NCBI RefSeq assembly: GCF_014164585.1
Contig: NZ_JACJFM010000017.1
Coordinates: forward strand, 38,330 to 102,329
Direction of reading: 5' to 3'
From: Oceanospirillum sediminis
GTDB taxonomy: Bacteria; Pseudomonadota; Gammaproteobacteria; Pseudomonadales; Halomonadaceae
Length of the DNA stretch: 64,000 nucleotides
Position numbers and translations under genes: made by a program. Shown one piece after another: positions 17,088 to 24,866 of this stretch (position 1 is the stretch's first letter; every line of letters begins with the position of its first letter). The notes below the pieces were generated by a model that saw nothing but the letters and a program-made list of their open reading frames with translations, was not told the origin of the DNA and ran no database searches.

Positions 17088-18641
17088 CTACTGATTACCG
17101 ATACCGTGCTGACGCAGCTTATTCGCAATCGTAGTATGAGACACTCCCAGGCGTTTAGCCAATAATCTGGAGCTTGGATGATCAGGATATAAAGCAGCCA
17201 GAATCTGTCGCTCGATACGTCCGGTTATTTCAGACCAGGAACCAGTCATATCAACTTCGGCTCCATTACTGTTATTCAGTGCCGGCAAACGGATATCGGA
17301 TGTACGTATTTCCTGACCATCACACAGGGATACTGCCTGATACAACACATTTTCAAGTTGACGCACATTGCCGGGCCAGTGGTAGTTTTTCAGCAGAATA
17401 ACCGCATCTTCATGCAGATCAGGCAGTTCACTGCCAATCTGGTGGCAAGCCCGATCAATAAAGCGCAACGCCAGATCCAGAATCCCTTCCTTACAACTGC
17501 GTAGAGGAGGAATCGTCAGAGACAGTACATTCAGGCGATGGAAAAGGTCATCGCGGAACGCACCCTGTTCACACAGCTCAGACAGATCTTTCTGAGTCGA
17601 GCAGATGATACGCACATCTACCTGAATTTCATCATCACTGCCAACCCGGCGAAAACGTCCATCCTGCAAAAAACGCAGCAACTTCACCTGCAGATGCGGA
17701 CTCATCTCACCCACTTCATCCAGAAAAATAGTGCCACTATTCGCCAGATCCAGTAATCCCAGTTTGCCTTCTTTGCGAGCACCTTCAAATGCTTCTGGCG
17801 CATAGCCAAAGAGTTCACTTTCCGCCAGATTATCCGGCAGAGCCGCGCAATTGAGCACCATAAAAGGCGCTCGTCCCCTGGGGCTGCCCAGATGAGCGGC
17901 ACGAGCCAGCATCTCTTTTCCGGTGCCCGTTTCACCCTGAATCAGCAAAGGGGCATCCAGAGGAGCCATGCGTTTCGCTTCCCGGATCAGACTCAGCATT
18001 TTTGGAGCCTGTATCTGAATACCATCAAAACCATAGTCTTCATGTTTCTGAATGGCATAAATCCGTGCCCCCAGAGATTCCACAGGATGCAAAGAGATCA
18101 CAGCGCCAGCTGCTTCCTTTCCATTCAGCTTATCTTCGAGGTAAATCGGGGATATATCTGCCAGAAAGGCATCACCGCGCACTTCCACCCTGAGACCATT
18201 CAGACGCGATTCCAGTCTGGGTAGCAGGGTTTCCAGATCCAGGTTTTTAATACGTTTGGTCAGAGACATGCCTGGCACTTCATCCACCCGGACACCAAGC
18301 ACTTTCCCTGAAGCAACATTAGCCACCACAACCCGTCCGTCACTGTCTACTGAGAGTACAGGAATATCCAGTGACTGAAGCAGAATATCCAGTTCAAAAT
18401 GACGTCGTTCACTGGGGATCAGATTGATACGGCGTACCTTGTACACGCCAGCAATTTTCTCCAGTCGTCCTCTTACACTCTGCAGCTGCATATTGAGCAT
18501 ACCCGGCATATAAAGGTAAATTGCATTGCCTTTATCTCCACCGGCCTCTGCACGAGAAACGTTAATACGAAACTCAACAAATACTTCGAGGATATCGCGC
18601 ATGATGCCCACGCGATTCTGACAGACAATCTCTAAACGCAT
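17088..18641 (-). CDS. tyrR: TyrR-type regulator of aromatic amino acid genes
   Basis: The 517-residue protein shows the TyrR order: an N-terminal ACT domain (1-75; MRLEIVCQNRVGIMRDILEV), a PAS domain (about 80-190), an AAA+ domain (about 205-430; Walker A GETGTGKE, Walker B GTIFLDEVGEM, R-finger region GNVRQLENVL) and a short C-terminal helix-turn-helix (SSRLLAKRLGVSHTTIANKLRQ). The sigma-54 contact loop GAFTGA is absent (the place reads APEAFEGA), as in TyrR, so it should act on sigma-70 promoters. TyrR binds Phe/Tyr/Trp and ATP to repress or activate aromatic amino acid synthesis, transport and breakdown. A TyrR box lies 23 bases before its own start. Confidence 0.92.
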   Translation of the reverse strand: MRLEIVCQNRVGIMRDILEVFVEFRINVSRAEAGGDKGNAIYLYMPGMLNMQLQSVRGRLEKIAGVYKVRRINLIPSERRHFELDILLQSLDIPVLSVDSDGRVVVANVASGKVLGVRVDEVPGMSLTKRIKNLDLETLLPRLESRLNGLRVEVRGDAFLADISPIYLEDKLNGKEAAGAVISLHPVESLGARIYAIQKHEDYGFDGIQIQAPKMLSLIREAKRMAPLDAPLLIQGETGTGKEMLARAAHLGSPRGRAPFMVLNCAALPDNLAESELFGYAPEAFEGARKEGKLGLLDLANSGTIFLDEVGEMSPHLQVKLLRFLQDGRFRRVGSDDEIQVDVRIICSTQKDLSELCEQGAFRDDLFHRLNVLSLTIPPLRSCKEGILDLALRFIDRACHQIGSELPDLHEDAVILLKNYHWPGNVRQLENVLYQAVSLCDGQEIRTSDIRLPALNNSNGAEVDMTGSWSEITGRIERQILAALYPDHPSSRLLAKRLGVSHTTIANKLRQHGIGNQ

Positions 18642-18663
18642 TAGCCGATGTTACCCTGTGGTT

Positions 18664-18687
18664 ACTGTGTAAATCATTTTATACAGT
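18664..18687. promoter_or_regulatory. TyrR box upstream of tyrR
   Basis: The core TGTAAA-TCATTT-TATACA (18668-18685) differs from the TyrR consensus TGTAAA-N6-TTTACA at one base. It extends to 10-base arms (ACTGTGTAAA and TTTATACAGT, one mismatch). Its position 23 bases before the tyrR start codon fits autoregulation. Confidence 0.75.
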
Positions 18688-18847
18688 ATGGCTGTTAAAT
18701 ACATCTTTTGCTGGAAAAATAAGAATTTACTTAACTTTAATATCGGTATCGCAAGTCTGAATAAAACATAATAAAGAGGGATGGCAGGACCAGAGAGAGC
18801 AGAAGACCCTCTCTGTTTATCGTAGAATAATGTTCAGCAACCAGTAA

Positions 18848-19477
18848 TCAAAGCATGCAGACGACACCAGTTCCTTTCAGTCCACAATAGCCACCCGGAT
18901 TCTTATCCAGGTACTGCTGATGATATGGCTCCGCATAATAGAAAATCGGTGCCAGAGCGATCTCTGTAGTAATCTGTCGGTAACCCGAGTCTGTCAGACG
19001 GCCCTGGAATTGTTCAGCACTGGCTCTGGCCAGTGCCAGATCATCCTCATTAAACAGATAGAGGGCTGAACGATACTGTGTGCCCTGATCATTCCCCTGT
19101 CTCATACCCTGGGTTGGATCATGTTCCTGCCAGAAAATAGCCAGTAACTGCTTTAATGAAATTTTTTCCGGGTCCCATGCCACAGCAACCACTTCAGTAT
19201 GACCGGTTTTCCCGGTACAGATTTCATCGTAGATTGGATAAGGCGTGAAACCACCGGCATAACCCGATGCTGTCGCAATCACGCCTTCTGTCTGCCAGAA
19301 AAGGCGTTCAACACCCCAGAAGCATCCCATCCCGACAATCAGTTTATTGGGATGATTCATCACCTCGGATACCTTACCAGCAAAAATCGTATGATCCGCA
19401 ATATCGAAGCTATAATCGTCGCGTCCGGGCAGGGCATCATGCTCCGCAACCATTTTTGTTTTTTCAGTATGAAACAC
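18848..19477 (-). CDS. msrA: Peptide-methionine (S)-S-oxide reductase
   Basis: MsrA repairs oxidised methionine (S-epimer) in proteins, using thioredoxin. The 209-residue protein keeps the catalytic GCFWG motif with Cys52, the GYAGG segment, and resolving cysteines near the C-terminus ([13 protein letters not shown]). The N-terminal ALPGR segment resembles the Escherichia coli enzyme, so the protein has normal length. The start codon is GTG, preceded by CGGAG at the right distance. It is divergent from ychJ with only 49 bases between them, so they share a compact promoter region. Confidence 0.95.
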   Translation of the reverse strand: MFHTEKTKMVAEHDALPGRDDYSFDIADHTIFAGKVSEVMNHPNKLIVGMGCFWGVERLFWQTEGVIATASGYAGGFTPYPIYDEICTGKTGHTEVVAVAWDPEKISLKQLLAIFWQEHDPTQGMRQGNDQGTQYRSALYLFNEDDLALARASAEQFQGRLTDSGYRQITTEIALAPIFYYAEPYHQQYLDKNPGGYCGLKGTGVVCML

Positions 19478-19526
19478 AGGGAATACTCCGTATGATGCTC
19501 GAAAAAATTAATCCGGGATTAGCAAA

Positions 19527-20018
19527 ATGAGTGTAACACCAGAAAGTCATTCCGTCTGTCCTTGCCAGTCCGGCAAAGTTTTTTCAGAGTGCTGTCAGCC
19601 ATTTGTTCAGAAAGAACAGCTACCGGAAACAGCGGAAGCTCTGATGCGCTCCAGATATACAGCCTACGTTGCTGCGGATCTGAATTACCTACAAGAGACC
19701 ACGCAGGAAGCGATGCGTTCAAAGTATGATTTTGTCGCACTGAAAAAATGGGCAGAAGAATCAGAATGGCTGGGACTGACGGTCCATTCCTCAACAGAAG
19801 ACGGCGATACCGCCCGGGTACAGTTTACAGCCAGATACCGTGATAACGACACCATCATCCGTCACTCTGAAGACTCTCAGTTTATCAGACAAGATGGCCG
19901 CTGGTTCTTCGTACAGGGTAAAGACTTTACACCACCGGCTGAAAAGGCTCCGGGACGTAATGATCCGTGCTTATGTGGCAGTGGTAAAAAATACAAGAAA
20001 TGTTGTCTGAATAAGTAA
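19527..20018 (+). CDS. ychJ: YchJ-family protein with two SEC-C zinc motifs
   Basis: This 163-residue protein has the YchJ layout: an N-terminal SEC-C-like motif (CPCQSGKVFSECC, about 11-24), a central NTF2-like region (LMRSRYTAYVAADLNYL through DGRWFFVQG) and a C-terminal SEC-C motif (RNDPCLCGSGKKYKKCC). The cysteines should bind zinc. The family's cellular role is not known. It is divergent from msrA. A perfect 9-base hairpin follows 32 bases after the stop. Confidence 0.88.
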   Translation: MSVTPESHSVCPCQSGKVFSECCQPFVQKEQLPETAEALMRSRYTAYVAADLNYLQETTQEAMRSKYDFVALKKWAEESEWLGLTVHSSTEDGDTARVQFTARYRDNDTIIRHSEDSQFIRQDGRWFFVQGKDFTPPAEKAPGRNDPCLCGSGKKYKKCCLNK

Positions 20019-20049
20019 GACCGAGCATCAGATAGCCAGTGAATTTTCG

Positions 20050-20075
20050 GGTTCCTGCACGCCTGAGCAGGAACC
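20050..20075. terminator. Hairpin after ychJ
   Basis: The stem GGTTCCTGC / GCAGGAACC (9 pairs) has an 8-base loop. It lies between convergent ychJ and the small lytic transglycosylase gene. The T content after the stem is low, so it is a probable rather than certain terminator. Confidence 0.5.
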
Positions 20076-20120
20076 TTGAGCGACCATCTTTTCTTCATCT
20101 GTTGCATACTATCTTATCTT

Positions 20121-20756
20121 TTAAGCGACATCACTCCAGATCTGAGCAACATAATTCCGGGTTTCTCCGGGCGCTTTTTCCAGCCAGTGACTACCGTATT
20201 TTTTCTGAGCATTACGCACATTACCCTGCCCCCAGTTATAGGCAGCCAGAGCCGTAGGCCAGTCGCCAAACTGACGCTTAAGACGAGTCAGATAATCCGC
20301 AGCATAATCAATGCTGGCATTAGCATCCAGAGGATCGACATCCGGATGCCAGCGGGGAACAATCTGTGCAATACCCACAGCACCGGCAGAACTGATAGTT
20401 TTTCCACTAATAATATCTTCCCGATAACGCGATTCCTGCCAGATGAGTCTGGCCAGCAGGTTCTCTGGCATATCATGCCGGGCTTCTGCTTTATAGATAC
20501 GACTCAGCCAGGGACGTGCTGTTGCTGGTGGTGTCCACTTTCCAGAACCGTGTGGTGAGTATTCATAAGCTTGCTCAGCCGGTTCTCTTTCTCCTTTACC
20601 GGTAAACTGGCGAAATGCTCGCTCAAACACTTGTCCGGCTAATAATGTTTTCAATGATGTTGTTTTCAATGTACCAGATGCCAGCTTACCGATCAGTCCA
20701 GGAATCCGGGCTAATACTTTCCCAATCAGCCATTTCATCAACATCTTTTTAATCAT
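20121..20756 (-). CDS. Small lytic transglycosylase (SLT domain)
   Basis: The 211 residues contain a C-terminal SLT domain. The catalytic glutamate is in ARLIWQESRYRED, followed by SSAGAVGIAQIVP (the GxxGIxQ block) and LAAYNWGQGNVRNA. Such enzymes cleave the MurNAc-GlcNAc bond in peptidoglycan with formation of 1,6-anhydroMurNAc. The N-terminal ~20 residues are a hydrophobic and basic helix (MIKKMLMKWLIGKVLARIPG) that may anchor the protein but is not a clear signal peptide, so its cell location is uncertain. The short SLT domain resembles those of phage or specialised secretion systems, but no phage genes are nearby. It lies downstream of slt behind a terminator, so is likely transcribed by itself. 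Confidence 0.78.
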   Translation of the reverse strand: MIKKMLMKWLIGKVLARIPGLIGKLASGTLKTTSLKTLLAGQVFERAFRQFTGKGEREPAEQAYEYSPHGSGKWTPPATARPWLSRIYKAEARHDMPENLLARLIWQESRYREDIISGKTISSAGAVGIAQIVPRWHPDVDPLDANASIDYAADYLTRLKRQFGDWPTALAAYNWGQGNVRNAQKKYGSHWLEKAPGETRNYVAQIWSDVA

Positions 20757-20839
20757 CTGTTCTTGCCTGCCTCATATTTTAAAACTCAAAACCATCAAAC
20801 ACCTGGCAATACGCCATTGTTATCAGCTTATCCGACTAA

Positions 20840-20876
20840 AAATCAAAAAGCCCGATATCAGAGATACCGGGCTTTT
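20840..20876 (-). terminator. Intrinsic terminator after slt
   Basis: On the minus strand the stem GCCCGGTATC / GATATCGGGC (one G-T pair, 3-base loop) is followed by TTTTTGATTTTT. It ends the slt transcript before the smaller transglycosylase gene. Confidence 0.92.
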
Positions 20877-20931
20877 GACAACAGAGTACAAGAAAAGTCT
20901 CTTTTGGATTCAAGTCAATACGAGCAATAGG

Positions 20932-23007
20932 CTATAGCGCTTCAGGCGTCTGTTCTTCTGCCAGCTGTAACTGACTAAGCACCAGCATCTGTTGCTCTTC
21001 TTTCAGCATAAAGTGAGGTTCACGACTGGATAACACATCATAGACAACCCCGAATTCAAGCACGCTTTGTACGTAGCTACGAGTCTCTTTAAATGGAATG
21101 ACTTCAATCCAGATATCAAGAGGCAGATCACCTCTTTCAGCCAGCCACTTTTTCACCCGGTGTGGACCGGCATTATAAGCGGCAGTGGCATAAATCCGGC
21201 TGCCGAAGCGTTCTTTCATCTGAGCCAGGTAAGCTGTGCCCAACGCAATATTTATATCCGGGTTATACAGTTGCTGTTTTCCTTTATAGGGCTGCTTAAT
21301 ACGTTTCGCTACACTGCGAGCCGTACGAGGCATCAATTGCATCAACCCCCTGGCCCCCACGCCAGATTGAGCCACAGGGTTAAATGCGCTTTCTTTACGG
21401 GTAATAGACAGCGCCCAGTTCAGAGGAATACCGCTTTTCTCGGTATGTTTCTGATACAGCCCGAAATACTGTACAGGGAAGCGAATATCCAGGTCATTCC
21501 ATTTTCGTATCTTCGCAGCGCCATAGATCGCTACAGAGTGCCACTTCCATTCATCGGCCAGGTACGCAAGAGCATGCTTACCATTCAGATCCAGAGTCTT
21601 AAAAAGTCGGCTCCATTCCGCCCTGGCATAATACATATGATTATGATGTATCAGCTCCTTCATACGCAGCACAGCATCATGACCAGCAACGTCCTGACGG
21701 ATTTTTTCCGGTATATTCGCCTTTTCATAGTTCATAGTGAACTTAACGCCCAGCTGGTCAGAAGCCAGGAAGCCATAATAGCTTCTGTCTTTTGCAATTC
21801 TGGCAAATGACAGTGTCTGATTACTGCCAGTCAGATGCTGTGCTGCAACAGCCTGCCAGTATGCCCAACGACTGGACATCTTCAGCTCGTCAGGCAGACG
21901 ATCAATACAATCAGATACCAGCTGCCAGTTCTGTGCCGCCAGTGCCAGCCGAATACGCCATTCAGTTACCTCCGGATACAGAAACTCCGGGTCCAGCTGA
22001 GCAGTAAGAAGATCAGCATCTTTAACAAAGTTGGCTGAAAGCCGAATACCAAAGTACTCATTCAGAGATTTCAGCCGACTATCACTCATGGTGACATCTT
22101 CTCTGACAATCAACCAGCGTCTTGCTGCTTCTTCCAGCTGTTTACCTGCCATACGCCGCACAGCATAAGTCACTATGATGTTATGGTGGGAATTCTCTTT
22201 TTCAAAGACACCTTTTTTAAGATAACGGGCCGGGTTGGTACGTACTTTCCAGAACATCTCAGCATCCTGCTGAGCTTTCCTGTCCTTAATAAATGTCTGA
22301 GCATAACGGGCCAGTTTAAAATCCCGCTCTTCCACTGCATTCCAGAAACGGGTCTCAGCCAACTGTGAATTCATACCGCCTGCCGTTAGCCAGCGTTTAA
22401 AAACAGAGTTACAGCTGTCAGGCTGAGAATACCCCTGCTGCCACATACCGCTGATGTCCCGCATCAGATCATCCGGAATCTTTTGTTTCTTCTTCAGAGA
22501 ATTCAATGCTGCTTTAAGATTCAGACAACGATAATGGTTACCTCTGACCGGGTATGACTGATAAGCCTTGAGATAACCGCTCCAGTCTTTTCTGGCAGCA
22601 AGAGAAGATAACCAGCGTTGCTGCAGGCGAGAAACAGGCGGCAGTTGCTTATTCTCCAGAATAAAGCGATCAATCTCTTCGGCAGAAATATTGTTAAGAT
22701 CAAGAGAATAAATCTCAGTCTGCAGATAAACCTGCAGAGGGTAGCCCTCCAGAAGAGGATAAATACGTTTAGCGTCTGCCAGTTTTTTCTTTTTGATCGC
22801 AGCCATCGCCTGCTGATAAAGCTTACGTTGCTGTTCAAGCTGTTCAGTCTGTTTTTTATCAGAAGTCGCAGAGGTTGTTTTCGTATCGGATTTCGCAGCA
22901 GCATCTTCAGCAGATAATACATAACCACTGCTAAGCGTCGCTAACAGAACAATAGAGGTCAGGACGGTATTTTTCCGAAAAATACCGTTAAACAGTGATG
23001 CAGGCAT
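20932..23007 (-). CDS. slt: Soluble lytic murein transglycosylase
   Basis: Slt70 is a periplasmic enzyme that cleaves peptidoglycan from within. The 691-residue protein has a signal peptide (cleavage near VLS-AED, about residue 33), a long helical superhelix region (about 60-470) and a C-terminal SLT domain. That domain carries the catalytic glutamate in LSITRKESAFNP, then GARGLMQLMP and ATAAYNAGPHRVKKW. Length and order match Slt70. The ribosome site GGAGAGG is strong. The first ~25 residues after the signal are rich in Lys, Ala and Thr, a likely flexible linker. It is closed by the intrinsic terminator at 20840-20876. Confidence 0.95.
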   Translation of the reverse strand: MPASLFNGIFRKNTVLTSIVLLATLSSGYVLSAEDAAAKSDTKTTSATSDKKQTEQLEQQRKLYQQAMAAIKKKKLADAKRIYPLLEGYPLQVYLQTEIYSLDLNNISAEEIDRFILENKQLPPVSRLQQRWLSSLAARKDWSGYLKAYQSYPVRGNHYRCLNLKAALNSLKKKQKIPDDLMRDISGMWQQGYSQPDSCNSVFKRWLTAGGMNSQLAETRFWNAVEERDFKLARYAQTFIKDRKAQQDAEMFWKVRTNPARYLKKGVFEKENSHHNIIVTYAVRRMAGKQLEEAARRWLIVREDVTMSDSRLKSLNEYFGIRLSANFVKDADLLTAQLDPEFLYPEVTEWRIRLALAAQNWQLVSDCIDRLPDELKMSSRWAYWQAVAAQHLTGSNQTLSFARIAKDRSYYGFLASDQLGVKFTMNYEKANIPEKIRQDVAGHDAVLRMKELIHHNHMYYARAEWSRLFKTLDLNGKHALAYLADEWKWHSVAIYGAAKIRKWNDLDIRFPVQYFGLYQKHTEKSGIPLNWALSITRKESAFNPVAQSGVGARGLMQLMPRTARSVAKRIKQPYKGKQQLYNPDINIALGTAYLAQMKERFGSRIYATAAYNAGPHRVKKWLAERGDLPLDIWIEVIPFKETRSYVQSVLEFGVVYDVLSSREPHFMLKEEQQMLVLSQLQLAEEQTPEAL

Positions 23008-23167
23008 TAAGCCTCTCCACAGGTCTTTTGTCAGTCCACAGGCCTGACAGATGTATCACCCCGGATTATCTATAACTCTCTGATCTTTAGTAACATTATT
23101 ATGATCAGAACGTCCGGCCTTAATGTTACTGTAATCCATCTTTATTAAACGAACAAATTAATCCTGT

Positions 23168-23204
23168 TAAAAAAATGTTCTGCCGGATTACACTGGCAGA
23201 ACAT
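23168..23204 (-). terminator. Intrinsic terminator after the NhaC-type gene
   Basis: On the minus strand ATGTTCTGCC and GGCAGAACAT form a perfect 10-base stem followed by a run of seven T. It lies 79 bases after the end of the NhaC-type antiporter gene. Confidence 0.9.
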
Positions 23205-23282
23205 CTTAATAACATAGCCCACACAGACTCATATCTGTGTCAGACATACTCAGAGTATTGCAACTTTATCCAGGATAAAACA

Positions 23283-24600
23283 TCAGCGGGTACGCGCGAG
23301 TGAAGGATATCCTGTACTAATAGATAAAACAGCCACTAAAGCTAATAGCCAGCAATACTGAACAGAAGAGACCAATTCTAATGGTGAAATGCTGGCAATG
23401 GATGCCGCTAACAACATTTGCGCGCCCCATGGGATAATGCCCTGTACCACACAGGAAACAATATCCATCAGACTGGCACTTCGTCGGGGATCAACGCCGT
23501 AACGTTGTGCAATCTCTTTAGCCAGCCCTCCGGAAATCACAATAGCGACGGTATTATTCGCAGTACAAAGATTGGTTAATACAACAGATAAGCTGATACT
23601 GATCTCTCCTGCTCTGGCAGAGCCTTTCTGACTGAAAGAGCTAATTTTATAAGCCAGCCATTCCAGTCCTCCATGAGCCTTCATTAAAGCTCCCAGCCCA
23701 CCAATCAGCAGTGACAGAATCAGTATTTCCTGCATACTGGTATAACCGTTATAAATATCTTTGGACCAGTTCGCCAGAGAATAGTCACCGGGCTGGATTA
23801 AACCAATCAAACCTGCAGCCAGAATACCGGTAAATAAAACCAGCATGACATTCATACCAGTGATGGCCAGTATAAGTACCAATAGGTACGGGAGTAGCGC
23901 AATAAGATCGTAATCACCGGGGGGGGGGCACTTGTACACTCTGCCCTTGAAAATACAGCCAGATAATCGTTAGTAATGCTGCTGGTAAGGCAATACGCAG
24001 ATTTAAACGAAATTTATCGCGCATATTACAACCCTGAGTTCGGGTTGCAGCAATCGTTGTATCAGAAATAATGGACAGATTATCGCCAAACATGGCACCA
24101 CCTATTACAGCGCCCATTGTTGCCAGTACAGGTAAATCAGTCGCTTCTGTTAATCCAATGGCAACAGGGGCAATCGCTGCAATAGTCCCCATAGAGGTTC
24201 CCATAGCCGTTGCAATAAACCCTGCAATCACAAATAACCCGGGTAACACCCACTGAGCCGGAATCACACTTAACCCCAGATTAACAACAGCATCAACGCC
24301 ACCAACAGACTTTGCTACGCTGGCAAAAGCACCTGCCAGCAAATAAACCAGCACCATAGTAATAATGGTGTTATCACCCACTCCCTGAACAAAGGTATTG
24401 ATCCGCTCATTCAGGTGTTTGTTTTTCAGTCCCCCCAGATTGAGAAACAGTGCCAGAGCGATGGCTGGCAAAATCGCTACCGGAGCTGAAATTTGATAGA
24501 AAGCAAAATCAGTTCCCTGCGACTGATAAAACAGCCCGCTACCAATAAACAAACTCAGAAATAACAATATGGGTAGCAGGGCTACAGGAGAGTTTTTCAT
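23283..24600 (-). pseudogene. nhaC: NhaC-family Na+/H+ antiporter, frameshifted in a poly-C run
   Basis: Two overlapping frames together make one ~440-residue NhaC-like membrane protein. The first (24600-23914, 228 residues) holds the N-terminal half with many helices and an MGTSMGTIAAIAP loop. The second (ending at 23283) holds the C-terminal half (GMNVMLVLFTGILAAG, LTNLCTANNTVAIVISGGLAKE). They meet at a run of ten C on the coding strand (23919-23928). With ten C the first frame reads GTG CCC CCC CCC CGG TGA and stops; with nine C it would read on into GGT GAT TAC and join the second half exactly. NhaC-type proteins exchange sodium (or, in some members, organic acids) for protons at the inner membrane. 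One extra base is the only defect, so this may be phase variation, a recent mutation or a sequencing error. Confidence 0.88.
23919..23928. repeat. Homopolymer run of ten G/C inside the antiporter gene
   Basis: Ten G on the plus strand (ten C on the coding strand) is the exact point where the reading frame breaks. Runs of this kind slip during replication and are the classic basis of phase-variable genes. Confidence 0.95.
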
Positions 24601-24866
24601 TTAACACACCTGAAAATATCGACTAAAGTTTAAAGGCGCGCAATTATAAGAAATAAAAAACACTTTTCTAATAATATTTAGAAATATAAAAACAACCAGA
24701 TGCAAAAAACGGGCTATCCATCACTCTGTTTCTGCCATATATCAAGACCATCCACTGCAAAATGATAGCGATCTGATACTCTGAGGATACTTTCAACACT
24801 GGTTCAGTGTTTCTTTTACCTGTATCTTTCCGCTTCTTCACCTGATTTTCAGAGCCCGTACTTGCC

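Noticed and set aside
17088..18641. Sigma-54-dependent activator reading of the TyrR-type gene
   Set aside because: The GAFTGA loop needed to contact sigma-54 is replaced, and the ACT-PAS-AAA-HTH order is that of TyrR.
21067..21810. Plus-strand frame of 247 codons
   Set aside because: Antisense to slt, which has full domain support.
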